Below, piece by piece: positions 51,395 through 59,651 of a DNA stretch of 64,000 nucleotides. The DNA comes from Streptomyces acidiscabies (lineage in GTDB: Bacteria > Actinomycetota > Actinomycetes > Streptomycetales > Streptomycetaceae), in the NCBI RefSeq assembly GCF_020010905.1, contig NZ_JAGJBY010000001.1:124001-188000 (forward strand), in the 5' to 3' direction. Position 1 is the first letter of the stretch; each line of letters opens with the position of its first letter. The notes beneath the pieces were generated by a model, which ran no database searches, was not told the DNA's origin, and saw only the letters and a list, made by a program, of their open reading frames with translations. The translations under genes and the position numbers were made by a program.

Positions 51395-53311
51395 ATGGTG
51401 CCGAGTGTGACTCACGCCACCACCACCGCCGCCGCCCTCGCCCCACCGCCGCCAGCCGTCGCGCGCCGTCCCGCCGTACGGCGCCGCCCGGGCCTGCTCG
51501 GCGCCCTCGGCCTGTTCGTCCTGGCGCGGCTCGCCGGGGCCGGGGTCCTCGCAGGGATCGCCTGGGCGGCCGGCAAGCGGCCTCTGCGGCTCCTGGGGCA
51601 CTCCTGGGACTCCCGGTGGTACCTGGGCATCGCCGAGCACGGCTACGGCCGCACGCTGCGGTTCGGTCCGGACGTCGTCCACAGCGACCTGGCGTTCTTC
51701 CCGCTGTACCCGGCCCTGGTCCGCGCGGTGACCGCCGTGACGCCCCTCGGCGCGGGCTCGGCGGGCCTCCTGGTGTCCTGGACGGCCGCCGCGGTCGCCG
51801 CGTGCGGGATCTACGCCGTGACCCGCCACCTGCGCGGCCCCGCCGTGGCCGCCGCGACGGTCCTCCTGTGGGGCCTGCTCCCCCACTCCGTCGTCCTGTC
51901 GATGGCCTACACCGAGCCGGTCCTGACGGCCTTCGCCGCGTGGGCGCTGTACGCCGTGCTGACGGGGCGGTGGGTGTGGGCGGGCGCGCTGGCGGCTGCG
52001 GCGGGGGTGTCGCGGCCCAATGGGTTCGCGGTGGCGGCGGCTGTGGTGGTGGCGGGGGGTTGTGAGGCGGTACGGGCGTGGGGGTGGGGGATGGCAGGGG
52101 CGGAGGGGAGACCGCCGCTAGGGCGTGGCTCCGGGGGGACGCTCGCGCGGGGGTGGGGCCGGGGGATGGCAGGGGCGGAGGGAAGGGCGCCGCGCGGTCA
52201 CGGTTTCGGGCCGGGTTCCGGGGGAACGCGCGCGCGGGGGATGGCAGAGGTGGAGGGAAGGCCACCGCTAGGGCGTGACTCCGGGCCGGGTTCCGAGGGC
52301 TCGCGCGCGCGGGAGGGCGGCTCGACGGGGGCTTGGCCTTCGCGCGCGTGGGAGGACGGTACGGAGGTGTCGCGGCCGGGGGGAGGTCCGGGGCTCGGCG
52401 AGGCGGTGCGCGCGCGGGGGTGCGTACCGGGGACGCCGGGGGCGGCACGGGCGTGGCGGCTGGGCTCCTGGGCGTCACCGCACGCGCGCGGGAGGGGTGC
52501 CGGGGCGTCGGGGTGGGGGGCCGGGGCGGTGCGGGTGGTGCGGGCGCGGGGTGGGTGGGGCTCGGCTTCCGAGGAGGCGGCACGCGCGCGGGGAGTCGTC
52601 GCGGGGACGGCGTCGCCGGGCGCGGCATCGGGGCACGCGCGCGGGGACGTCGCGGAGACGCCGTCGCCGGACGCGGCATCGGGACGCGCGCGCGGGGACG
52701 TCGCGGAGACGGCGGGCGCCGGATCGGGGCGGGAGCCGGGCTCAGGGCGAGCCGTACGCGGGGGCGGGGCGCTGGTGCCGTACGCGGTTCCCCGTGCGCT
52801 GGTTTCCCACAGGCTGTGGACGGGGATCGCGCTCGCGCCCCTCGGGTGGATCGGGTACGTCCTGTGGGTCGGCGTCCGGAAGGGCGATCCCCTGGGGGGC
52901 TACTTCGCCGTGCAGCGCCTGTGGGGGTCGCGGTTCGACTTCGGGGAAGGGTCCCTGCGGTTCGCGCGGCATCTGCTGCTGGAGGGGGACCGGTTCGTCT
53001 TCCCGGTGGCGCTCGTGATCGTCGGCGCCGCGGTCGTGCTGTACGCCCTGCTGCTCGCCGAGCGCGTACCGCTGCCCCTGCTGGTGTACACCGGCGTACT
53101 GCTGCTGATCGCCCTCGGCGGGTCCGGGTTCTTCGAGTCGAAGCCGAGGTTCCTGCTGCCGGCGTTCCCGCTGCTGCTGCCGCTCGCGGCGGCCCTGGCC
53201 CGGACGACGAGAGCCCGGCCGTGGCACGCGGCCGTGGTGGTCGCGGCCCTGGCCGGGCTCTCGTTCGCGTACGGGGCGTATCTGGTGGTGCTCGCGGACA
53301 CGCCGTTGTAG
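51395..53311 (+). CDS. Mannosyltransferase-like membrane protein with large repetitive insert
   Basis: A 638-residue polytopic protein of the bacterial PIG-V/mannosyltransferase group. The first part has LLGHSWDSRWYLGIAEHGYG, with the conserved D-R near the acceptor loop, then HSDLAFFPLYPALVRAV, HSVVLSMAYTEPVLTAFAAW and about six helices to ~220. The last part (about 490-638) has WIGYVLWVGVRKGDPLGGYF and the remaining helices. Between them ~270 residues of Gly/Arg/Ala-rich repeats (220-485) interrupt a cytoplasmic loop. Start uncertain: ATG 51395 or GTG 51407. No ribosome-binding site is obvious. Confidence 0.8.
   Translation: MVPSVTHATTTAAALAPPPPAVARRPAVRRRPGLLGALGLFVLARLAGAGVLAGIAWAAGKRPLRLLGHSWDSRWYLGIAEHGYGRTLRFGPDVVHSDLAFFPLYPALVRAVTAVTPLGAGSAGLLVSWTAAAVAACGIYAVTRHLRGPAVAAATVLLWGLLPHSVVLSMAYTEPVLTAFAAWALYAVLTGRWVWAGALAAAAGVSRPNGFAVAAAVVVAGGCEAVRAWGWGMAGAEGRPPLGRGSGGTLARGWGRGMAGAEGRAPRGHGFGPGSGGTRARGMAEVEGRPPLGRDSGPGSEGSRAREGGSTGAWPSRAWEDGTEVSRPGGGPGLGEAVRARGCVPGTPGAARAWRLGSWASPHARGRGAGASGWGAGAVRVVRARGGWGSASEEAARARGVVAGTASPGAASGHARGDVAETPSPDAASGRARGDVAETAGAGSGREPGSGRAVRGGGALVPYAVPRALVSHRLWTGIALAPLGWIGYVLWVGVRKGDPLGGYFAVQRLWGSRFDFGEGSLRFARHLLLEGDRFVFPVALVIVGAAVVLYALLLAERVPLPLLVYTGVLLLIALGGSGFFESKPRFLLPAFPLLLPLAAALARTTRARPWHAAVVVAALAGLSFAYGAYLVVLADTPL
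52086..52310 (+). repeat. Three 75-bp tandem repeats inside the mannosyltransferase gene
   Basis: Units start at 52086, 52161 and 52236 with an exact 75-bp period, each opening GGGGGATGGCAG and encoding 25 residues beginning GMAGAEGR or GMAEVEGR. The end of each unit carries CTCGCGCGGG or CGCGCGCGGG. The multiple-of-three period keeps the host gene in frame. Confidence 0.85.
52585..52735 (+). repeat. Three 51-bp tandem repeats inside the mannosyltransferase gene
   Basis: A second array encodes three 17-residue units: ARGVVAGTASPGAASGH, ARGDVAETPSPDAASGR and ARGDVAETAGAGSGRE (the last diverges). The DNA units share GACGTCGCGGAGACG and GCGGCATCGGG cores and GCGCGCG runs. Together with the 75-bp array they make up about half of the insertion. 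Confidence 0.8.
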
Positions 53312-53320
53312 ACGCGCCTC

Positions 53321-53360
53321 GTGGCTCCCCGGAGGTAGGTACCTAGACCTACGGAGCCAC
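53321..53360. terminator. Bidirectional terminator, mannosyltransferase / YbjN gene
   Basis: GTGGCTCC (53321-53328) pairs with GGAGCCAC (53353-53360), and inside it GTAGGT (53335-53340) pairs with ACCTAC (53347-53352) around ACCTAG. It lies between convergent stops at 53311 and 53389. Confidence 0.75.
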
Positions 53361-53388
53361 TCGCCCTGTAGCTCTCAGGACCTACGCC

Positions 53389-53925
53389 CTACTGCTCGTC
53401 GTCCGCCGGCTTCTCCAGCTCCACGCCCTCGCCCTCGTCCTCAAGACCGAGCTGCTCCACGAGCCACTTGTCGAACTCGATCGAGGCGCGGACCCAGCTG
53501 ACCGTGGAGGAGACGAAGAACTCGATGTTCACGCCCGCGCCGATCAGCATCTGCGTCTCGCCGATGAGGCGGACCGAGCCGTCGTCGTGGGTGTGCGTGT
53601 AGACCTTGGGCCACAGGGTCCGGCGGTTCCAGTCGTCGATCGCCTCAAGCAGCTGGGGCTTGTCGTCGATCTGGTGGGGCCGGTCGAAGAAGGTCCGCAC
53701 CGAGTAGACCTGCTGCTCGCCCTCGCCGCGGAACATGAAGTACGTACGGAACTGCTCCCACGGCGCCGCGAGGTCACCCTCGTCGTCGACGACGTACTTC
53801 AGCTCCATCTGGTCGAGGAGCTGCTTCACAAGATCCTGGTCAGGGACGACGGGCCCCGCCGGTCCTTGGGGCTGCGGCTCGGGCTGGCCCCCGAAATTCG
53901 GAATCGAGGACGGGTCGATGCTCAC
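53389..53925 (-). CDS. YbjN-domain protein
   Basis: A 178-residue acidic protein with a YbjN/T3SS-chaperone-like domain: DQMELKYVVDDEGDLAAPWE, TYFMFRGEGEQQVYSVRTFF, ALLEAIDDWNRRTLWPKVYT-like segment (LLEAIDDWNRRTLWPKVYTH) and GAGVNIEFFVSSTVSWVRAS. The N-terminal 25 residues are Pro/Gln-rich and the C-terminus is Glu/Asp-rich. Such proteins are common in actinobacteria, function unknown, probably protein-protein interaction. GTG at 53925 has GAAGGGA about 8 nt upstream. Confidence 0.85.
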   Translation of the reverse strand: MSIDPSSIPNFGGQPEPQPQGPAGPVVPDQDLVKQLLDQMELKYVVDDEGDLAAPWEQFRTYFMFRGEGEQQVYSVRTFFDRPHQIDDKPQLLEAIDDWNRRTLWPKVYTHTHDDGSVRLIGETQMLIGAGVNIEFFVSSTVSWVRASIEFDKWLVEQLGLEDEGEGVELEKPADDEQ

Positions 53926-54131
53926 CGTGTTTTTCCCTTCGTACGGATGCCGCCATCCTCTCCCATGCGGGGCGGGGACTGGCAACCCCCGCAGGACCCT
54001 GTCAGCCGTCGGCTGACAGGAACTGACCGGGGCTTGAACATCGAGGGCGACCAGGGCCCGGGAAGACGGTCGTATCCGGTCCGCCCGGACCCCGGAGGTA
54101 TGACGGGTACTACGCCCCTCCCGGCGCGGCC

Positions 54132-56729
54132 CTACAGCGTCTTCCCCGTCGCCGGCCCCACGATCAGCCCGTCCCCGAACACGTCCACCCGGACCGTGTC
54201 CCCGTCCTTGACCTCCCCGGAGAGGATCTCCTTGGCGAGCCGGTCCCCGATCGCGGTCTGGACGAGCCGCCGCAGCGGACGCGCGCCGTACGCCGGGTCG
54301 TTCCCCTCCGTCGCGAGCCAGGCCAGCGCCGCCTCGGAGATGTCCAGCGTGAGCCGCCGCTCGGCGAGGCGCCGGGCGAGCCGGCCGATCTGGAGCCGCG
54401 CGATGTGCCCCAGCTCGTCCTGCGAGAGCGCCGAGAAGACGACGAGGTCGTCCAGCCGGTTGAGGAACTCCGGCTTGAAGGACGTCCGTACGACCTCCAG
54501 GACCTGCTCCCGCTTCTCGTGCTCGCTGGTCAGCGGATCGACGAGGAACTGGCTGCCCAGGTTGGACGTCAGCACCAGGATGGTGTTCCGGAAGTCGACC
54601 GTGCGGCCCTGACCGTCCGTCAGGCGCCCGTCGTCCAGCACCTGGAGGAGCACGTCGAAGACCTCGGGGTGCGCCTTCTCGACCTCGTCGAGCAGCACGA
54701 CGGAGTACGGCCGCCGGCGCACCGCCTCGGTGAGCTGGCCGCCCTCCTCGTACCCGACGTAGCCGGGCGGCGCGCCGACCAGCCGGGCCACGCTGTGCTT
54801 CTCGCCGTACTCCGACATGTCGATGCGGACCATCGCCCGCTCGTCGTCGAAGAGGAAGTCGGCGAGGGCCTTGGCGAGTTCGGTCTTGCCGACGCCGGTC
54901 GGACCGAGGAACAGGAAGGACCCGGTCGGCCGGTCGGGGTCGGCGATCCCGGCGCGGGAGCGGCGCACGGCGTCGGAGACGGCCTGGACGGCCTCGGCCT
55001 GGCCGATCAGACGGCGGCCCAACTCCTCCTCCATGCGCAGGAGTTTCTGGGTCTCGCCCTCCAGGAGGCGCCCTGCGGGGATGCCGGTCCAGGAGCCGAC
55101 GACGTCCGCGATGTCGTCGGGACCGACCTCGTCCTTGACCATCGTGTCGCGGGAGACCTCCTCCTCGGCGGCGGACGCCTCCTCCAAGTCCCGTTCCAGC
55201 GTGGGGATCTCGCCGTAGAGCAGCTTGGACGCGGTGTCGAAGTCGCCGTCGCGCTGGGCGCGTTCGGCCTGGCCCCTCAACTCGTCGAGTTTCTCCTTGA
55301 GTTCACCGACCCGGTTGAGGGACTGCTTCTCCTTCTCCCAGCGGGCGTTGAGGCCGCGCAGCTCCTCCTCCTTGTCGGCGAGGTCGCGGCGCAGGCGGTC
55401 CAGGCGGTCGCGGGAGGCGGCGTCGGTCTCCTTCTCCAGCGCCAGCTCCTCCATCCTCAACCGGTCGACGGCGCGCTGGAGTTCGTCGATCTCGACGGGC
55501 GAGGAGTCGATCTCCATGCGCAGCCGGGAGGCCGCCTCGTCGACGAGGTCGATGGCCTTGTCGGGCAGGAAGCGGGAGGTGATGTACCGGTCGGAGAGGG
55601 TCGCGGCGGCGACCAGCGCGCTGTCGGCGATCTGCACCTTGTGGTGCGCCTCGTAACGGCCCTTCAGACCACGGAGGATGGCGATCGTGTCCTCCACCGA
55701 CGGTTCGGCGACGAGGACTTGCTGGAAGCGGCGCTCCAACGCCGGGTCCTTCTCGATACGTTCGCGGTACTCGTCGAGCGTGGTCGCGCCGACCATGCGC
55801 AGTTCGCCGCGCGCCAGCATCGGCTTCAGCATGTTGCCGGCGTCCATCGCGGAGTCGCCGCCCGCGCCGGCGCCGACGACGGTGTGCAACTCGTCGATGA
55901 ACGTGATGACCTGCCCGTCCGAGTCCTTGATCTCGGCCAGCACCGTCTTCAGCCGCTCCTCGAACTCGCCGCGGTACTTGGCGCCCGCGACCATCGCGCC
56001 GAGGTCGAGCGAGACGAGCCGCTTGTCCTTCAGGGACTCCGGGACGTCGCCCTTCACGATGCGCTGCGCGAGCCCCTCCACGACGGCCGTCTTGCCGACG
56101 CCGGGCTCGCCGATGAGGACCGGGTTGTTCTTGGTGCGCCGCGACAGCACCTGTACGACCCGGCGGATCTCCTGGTCCCGGCCGATGACCGGGTCGAGCT
56201 TGCCCTCGCGGGCGGCGGCGGTGAAGTCCGTGCCGAACTTCTCCAGCGCCTTGTACGAGCCCTCCGGGTCGGCGGTGGTGACGCGCCGGCCGCCGCGCGC
56301 CCTGCGGAACGCCTCCAGCAGCTTCTTCGGCGTCGCGCCCTGCCGCGCGAGCACGTCACCCGTCTGGCCCCCCTTCTCGGCGATGCCGATCAGGAGGTGC
56401 TCGGTGGAGAGGTAGTCGTCCCCGAGGTCGGTGGCGCGGGCCTGCGCGTCCGCGATCACGGCGAGCAGCTCACGGTTGGGCTGCGGCGGGGCCACCGTGG
56501 ACCCCGTCACCCTGGGGAGGGAGGCGAGCACCTGCTCCGCGCCCTGCCGTACGGCGGCCTGGTCGGCCTCGACGGCGACCAGCAGGTCGATGACGTTCTC
56601 GTTGTCCTGGCCCGCGAGCAGAGCCAGGAGCAGGTGGGCGGGGGTGAGGTCGGGGTGCCCCTCGGACACGGCGCGGCTGCTCGCCGCGTTGATCGCGTCC
56701 CGGCTCCGGTTGGTCAGCTCTGCGTCCAC
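54132..56729 (-). CDS. clpB: ATP-dependent disaggregase ClpB
   Basis: An 865-residue Hsp100 chaperone that extracts polypeptides from aggregates with DnaK/J/GrpE. It has the Clp N-domain (1-145), AAA-1 with Walker A GEPGVGKT and Walker [10 protein letters not shown], the coiled-coil M-domain (about 405-525, [20 protein letters not shown]), AAA-2 with [14 protein letters not shown], and pore loops KYRGEFEER and GYVGYEEGG. There is no ClpP-binding IGF/L loop, which fits ClpB rather than ClpA/C. GTG start at 56729. An HspR-type operator lies 81-101 nt upstream. Confidence 0.97.
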   Translation of the reverse strand: MDAELTNRSRDAINAASSRAVSEGHPDLTPAHLLLALLAGQDNENVIDLLVAVEADQAAVRQGAEQVLASLPRVTGSTVAPPQPNRELLAVIADAQARATDLGDDYLSTEHLLIGIAEKGGQTGDVLARQGATPKKLLEAFRRARGGRRVTTADPEGSYKALEKFGTDFTAAAREGKLDPVIGRDQEIRRVVQVLSRRTKNNPVLIGEPGVGKTAVVEGLAQRIVKGDVPESLKDKRLVSLDLGAMVAGAKYRGEFEERLKTVLAEIKDSDGQVITFIDELHTVVGAGAGGDSAMDAGNMLKPMLARGELRMVGATTLDEYRERIEKDPALERRFQQVLVAEPSVEDTIAILRGLKGRYEAHHKVQIADSALVAAATLSDRYITSRFLPDKAIDLVDEAASRLRMEIDSSPVEIDELQRAVDRLRMEELALEKETDAASRDRLDRLRRDLADKEEELRGLNARWEKEKQSLNRVGELKEKLDELRGQAERAQRDGDFDTASKLLYGEIPTLERDLEEASAAEEEVSRDTMVKDEVGPDDIADVVGSWTGIPAGRLLEGETQKLLRMEEELGRRLIGQAEAVQAVSDAVRRSRAGIADPDRPTGSFLFLGPTGVGKTELAKALADFLFDDERAMVRIDMSEYGEKHSVARLVGAPPGYVGYEEGGQLTEAVRRRPYSVVLLDEVEKAHPEVFDVLLQVLDDGRLTDGQGRTVDFRNTILVLTSNLGSQFLVDPLTSEHEKREQVLEVVRTSFKPEFLNRLDDLVVFSALSQDELGHIARLQIGRLARRLAERRLTLDISEAALAWLATEGNDPAYGARPLRRLVQTAIGDRLAKEILSGEVKDGDTVRVDVFGDGLIVGPATGKTL

Positions 56730-56809
56730 GGTCGGGGTCTCCTCCTGGTCCTGGAGTACTACGAGTACTACGGGTGCCGACTGTTGCTGACTTGAGCAAC
56801 GTCCACAAA

Positions 56810-56830
56810 GTTGAGTCTATTCCACTCAAG
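56810..56830 (-). promoter_or_regulatory. HAIR operator (HspR) upstream of clpB
   Basis: GTTGAGT (56810-56816), CTATTCC, ACTCAAG (56824-56830) match the actinobacterial HspR inverted repeat CTTGAGT-N7-ACTCAAG with one mismatch. An additional CTTGAGC half-site is at 56791-56797. This predicts heat-shock induction of clpB by HspR/DnaK titration. Confidence 0.85.
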
Positions 56831-56886
56831 GTTGGCCCGGGAGGGGAACGGGAGGGGAAACGGCCACGAGCGGCTAGATTCACGCC

Positions 56887-57300
56887 ATGGCTGCGTACCC
56901 CCAAGATCTGGACGCGCCGGATGCCGCGTACGTCGACTTCTGGCGCGAATACCACCTGTGCACCCTCACGACACCACGCCCTGACGGGACCCCGCACGTC
57001 GTCCCGGTAGGAGTTACGTACGACCCCGAACACCGGCTCGCGCGGGTGATCGCCAGCCGGACCAGCAGCAAGGTGCGGAACGTGCTGGCCGCCGGGGAGG
57101 AGGGGGCCCTGGTCGCCGTCTGCCAGGTCGACCGGGCGCGGTGGGCGACGCTCGAAGGGCGCGCTGTCGTCCGTACCGAGCCGAAGCAGGTGGCCGACGC
57201 CGAGCGGCGTTATGCCGAGCGGTACGGGAGGACGCCGTCACCCAACCCCGAGCGCGTGGTGATCGAGATCACACTGACGCGGGCCATGGGGCGCGGGTGA
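56887..57300 (+). CDS. Pyridoxamine-5'-phosphate-oxidase-like / F420-type family protein
   Basis: A 137-residue split-barrel protein, typical small size for the actinobacterial PNPOx-like/F420-binding group: WREYHLCTLTTPRPDGTPHV, VGVTYDPEHRLARVIASRTS, KVRNVLAAGEEGALVAVCQV, RWATLEGRAVVRTEP. The cofactor (FMN, F420 or heme) cannot be told. TAGATT (56875-56880) ends 6 nt before the ATG without a Shine-Dalgarno, so translation is probably leaderless. It is divergent from clpB over a 157-nt gap and may share the HAIR region. Confidence 0.85.
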   Translation: MAAYPQDLDAPDAAYVDFWREYHLCTLTTPRPDGTPHVVPVGVTYDPEHRLARVIASRTSSKVRNVLAAGEEGALVAVCQVDRARWATLEGRAVVRTEPKQVADAERRYAERYGRTPSPNPERVVIEITLTRAMGRG

Positions 57301-57373
57301 CCCCTGGGGCCCGAGGGGCGGTTTCCGGCCAACCGGGGGATCGCCGTAAAGCGTGAAATGTCGCCGCAAAACA

Positions 57374-57412
57374 CAGCGGCGTCACCGTGTTCAGGTCACG
57401 GTGACGCCGCTG
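57374..57412. terminator. Bidirectional terminator, oxidoreductase / Rieske-like gene
   Basis: CAGCGGCGTCACCGTG (57374-57389) and CACGGTGACGCCGCTG (57397-57412) are perfect 16-bp arms around the 7-nt loop TTCAGGT. It is located between convergent stops at 57300 and 57457. Confidence 0.93.
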
Positions 57413-57456
57413 CGGGGGGAAGCACCTGAGCGATCTTTTACGACGGGGGAATCGCG

Positions 57457-57792
57457 TCAGGCACTGCGGGGGGTGGCTGAAACGGTCCGCGAGGTGGGGG
57501 GCTCCGCGTCCGTCAGCCTGTGGTCTCGTCGATCAAGGTTCACAAAAATCATTCCGTACCGGATGGCACACTGCACCGGCTGCGGCGCACCACGGGGCCG
57601 CCGCAGACACCGGTACGCCCGCACGTCACCGTCCTCGTCCCGCGTAACCACCACCGGCTCACCGAACACGGCCACCATCAGCGAGTCGCCGCTGTGGGGA
57701 ATGGCGGTGACCAGGTCGATGAAGTGCCAGCCGGAGCGGTAGGCGGTGGCCATTTCGCGGCGGAAGGAGCGGTCGTCGGGCGGGGTGGTCAT
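57457..57792 (-). CDS. Rieske-like protein lacking [2Fe-2S] ligands
   Basis: A 111-residue protein. YRSGWHFIDLVTAIPHSGDS, VAVFGEPVVVTRDEDGDVRA match the first half of a Rieske domain, and RYGMIFVNLDRRDHRL resembles the start of the catalytic domain of ring-hydroxylating oxygenases. Between them the CxH and CxxH cluster motifs are missing, replaced by YRCLRRPRGAPQPVQCAI, a short basic segment with two Cys. It is therefore unlikely to hold a Rieske cluster. ATG at 57792; an in-frame GTG at 57807 is an alternative. It precedes no oxygenase genes. Confidence 0.65.
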   Translation of the reverse strand: MTTPPDDRSFRREMATAYRSGWHFIDLVTAIPHSGDSLMVAVFGEPVVVTRDEDGDVRAYRCLRRPRGAPQPVQCAIRYGMIFVNLDRRDHRLTDAEPPTSRTVSATPRSA

Positions 57793-57797
57793 CTCAG

Positions 57798-57992
57798 TCA
57801 GTCCCACCTGGTGTCTTGGGGGTAAACGGACGCATCATCGATAGCGACCACAGCCCGATCGCTGCCCGCCTTGTGCACTCCGCTCTTCGCACCGGAGGGA
57901 CCAGCCAGCGCCCCAAAGGCAACAACGACAGAGAAAGCAGTCACAAGTATCGAGCGAAGCACTCTCTTACTCATCGCCAGCTTCGTCCTCAC
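57798..57992 (-). CDS. Small secreted peptide, candidate signal of the LuxR array
   Basis: A 64-residue (GTG 57992, with AGGGGA about 7 nt upstream) or 58-residue (ATG 57974) product. MSKRVLRSILVTAFSVVVAF followed by GALAGPSGA is a Sec signal, leaving a mature peptide of about 30 residues, KSGVHKAGSDRAVVAIDDAS then VYPQDTRWD. Codons rare in Streptomyces (AGA, ATA, ACT, GTT) give it lower GC than its neighbours. It is divergent from the first LuxR gene over 114 nt, and its stop is 5 nt before the Rieske-like start. I do not recognise a known precursor family; no RiPP modification genes are present. Confidence 0.65.
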   Translation of the reverse strand: MRTKLAMSKRVLRSILVTAFSVVVAFGALAGPSGAKSGVHKAGSDRAVVAIDDASVYPQDTRWD

Positions 57993-58068
57993 TTGATGGT
58001 CCCCTCATTCCCCCGTCTGATACGACGATGGCTCATTCAGGCACGTCCTGGCCACACGATAGGTGCAT

Positions 58069-58088
58069 CATGTTCCTGCATGTTCAGG
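58069..58088 (+). promoter_or_regulatory. Direct repeats at the 5' end of the LuxR array
   Basis: CATGTTC occurs at 58069-58075 and 58079-58085, exactly 10 bp apart, each followed by a CTG/AGG-like triplet. TCCTG (58074-58078) and CAGGA (58085-58089) also form a short dyad. The site lies 20-40 nt before the TTG start of the first LuxR gene and could be an operator. Confidence 0.4.
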
Positions 58089-58106
58089 ACCCTGGGGGGT
58101 GGAGAT

Positions 58107-59093
58107 TTGACAACAAATGGGACTAAGGGCACACATCCCCACTCGGTGGCGGAGCTTTGCGCAGAGGGAAGCCGCCTCTACGCGAACGCACTGCGCGTGG
58201 GACGCATCCCGCGAGCGGAAGTGGAGTCCGCACCGTGCCTGATGGAGTTCGCCCTGCTCCACCCGGATCCGGACGACGCCAGCTGGCTGCGTCCGGTTCC
58301 GCCAGCAGTAGCGCTCGCCCATCGCCTCAACCCCATCGAACGCGAGATCACGGAACAGCGACGGATGTCGATCTCTCTCGCCGAGGCATTCGAACCGTTT
58401 CTTGCCCTCAGCGCCCAGGAGGCAACACCCACCCACTCGATCACAGTGCTCGAAGGACTCGACCGCATCAACGCAGCCCTCGACCTGGCTACAGCGCAGT
58501 GCCAGACCGAGGTGCTAACCGTCCAGCCGGGCGGGCATCGCAGCCCCGAGAATCGCCTGCTCGAAGCGCTGGAGCGCGACAAGCCACTCATCGAGCGTGG
58601 GGTAAGCATCCGAACTCTCTACCAGCACACAGCGCGCTACCTACCCGACCGGCTGGCTTACGTAGACCAGTTCACAGACGGCAAGGTTGAATATCGAACC
58701 ATTGACGAGCTGGTCGAACGTCTCATCATCTGCGACGAGGCGGTGGCCTTCATCCCTATCCGTGACGACCGCCAGGTCGCCTTGGAACTCCGCCACCCTG
58801 GCCTCGTCCGCTATCTGATCAAAGTATTTGAATTCATGTGGAATCGCGCGGTTCCTCTGAGCGCAGGCACGCCCTACGAAACGGCCCCCGACGGATTCAC
58901 AGACATCCAGCACTCCATCGCCAAGCTCCTCATCGAAGGCCACGTAGACGAAGCCATCGCCCGCCGTCTCGGCATGAACGTCCGCACCTGTCGCGCCCAC
59001 ATCGCTAAGCTCGCCACAGCCCTCGGCAGCGGCAGCCGTGCCCAGCTCGGCTACCTCATCGCCCAGTCCGGAATCCTGGACAGGGAGCAATGA
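58107..59093 (+). CDS. LuxR-HTH regulator with PLD/TrmB-like sensor domain (copy 1)
   Basis: A 328-residue regulator. The N-terminal half is helical (VAELCAEGSRLYANALRVGR). The middle has ERGVSIRTLYQHTARYLPDR, YRTIDELVERLIICDEAVAF and ALELRHPGLVRYLIKVFEFM, a phospholipase-D-like fold of the TrmB effector type without HKD catalytic motifs. The C-terminus (about 265-328) is a LuxR HTH (KLLIEGHVDEAIARRLGMNV, RTCRAHIAKLATALG). I chose TTG 58107 because a G-rich site precedes it and the N-terminus then aligns with the other copies; ATG 58080 is the alternative. Codon use is less GC-rich than in copies 3-6. Confidence 0.82.
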   Translation: MTTNGTKGTHPHSVAELCAEGSRLYANALRVGRIPRAEVESAPCLMEFALLHPDPDDASWLRPVPPAVALAHRLNPIEREITEQRRMSISLAEAFEPFLALSAQEATPTHSITVLEGLDRINAALDLATAQCQTEVLTVQPGGHRSPENRLLEALERDKPLIERGVSIRTLYQHTARYLPDRLAYVDQFTDGKVEYRTIDELVERLIICDEAVAFIPIRDDRQVALELRHPGLVRYLIKVFEFMWNRAVPLSAGTPYETAPDGFTDIQHSIAKLLIEGHVDEAIARRLGMNVRTCRAHIAKLATALGSGSRAQLGYLIAQSGILDREQ

Positions 59094-59099
59094 GGTGAC

Positions 59100-59651
59100 G
59101 TGGAAGCACACCGTCACAGCACCGAGGAAGCGCGCGGGGAGAACCTCGCGCCCTGTGCACGGGCGCTGAGCGGGCCCCGTACGCACGGGGCGGAGGTCGA
59201 AGCCCTCCCCCACCCGGCCAAGCCCTCCGCACCGCTCCAGCCCCTCCCCAAGCGCAAGCAGGGGCACAAACACAAGCACCGGCCCCCCACCTTGGCGGAA
59301 CCTCCCGCCCCCGACCGGATCGACAACGCGATCAGGCAGACCACGCCCGGCTCCTCAACCGAGCCCCTCCCACCGAAGGCGCCCCGGGACGGCCGTACGC
59401 GCCCCCTGCACCAGCACACGACGCCCCAACCCCCCAAGGCCACCCAGCACCTCTCACCCGACGGTGCCCCGCCCCGCCGACGAGCCTCCGCCGCACTCCT
59501 GGCCGAAGGCCGCACGGACGCCGCCATCGCGCCCCGTCCCGGCACGAACATCCGGACCCCCCGCGAACACCCCTCGGCACAGAGCCACCCCCAACTCGGT
59601 TACCGCACAGGCGAGTCCGGAGTCCTTGAGCAGAAGGAAACCGACACATGA
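59100..59651 (+). pseudogene. Decayed LuxR array member (copy 2), still an open frame
   Basis: A 183-codon frame that aligns throughout with the array members but is shortened and eroded. TEEARGENLAPCARALSGPR corresponds to the N-terminal helix, DGRTRPLHQHTTPQPPK to the RTLYQHT sensor block, and ASAALLAEGRTDAAIAPRPG, TNIRTPREHPSAQSHPQLGY to the HTH. Core residues of the HTH are replaced by Pro, Arg and His and most of the sensor domain is missing, so it cannot fold as a regulator. It starts 7 nt after copy 1 and its stop overlaps the copy 3 ATG, so it may only serve translational coupling. Confidence 0.7.

Noticed and set aside
54405..56795. Long plus-strand open frame (796 codons) antisense to clpB
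   Set aside because: It mirrors the clpB coding frame, as is usual in GC-rich DNA, and its translation is low-complexity with no recognisable domain.
57798..57992. Lanthipeptide or lasso peptide precursor
   Set aside because: No modification, protease or transporter genes of RiPP clusters are adjacent, and the leader is a plain Sec signal.
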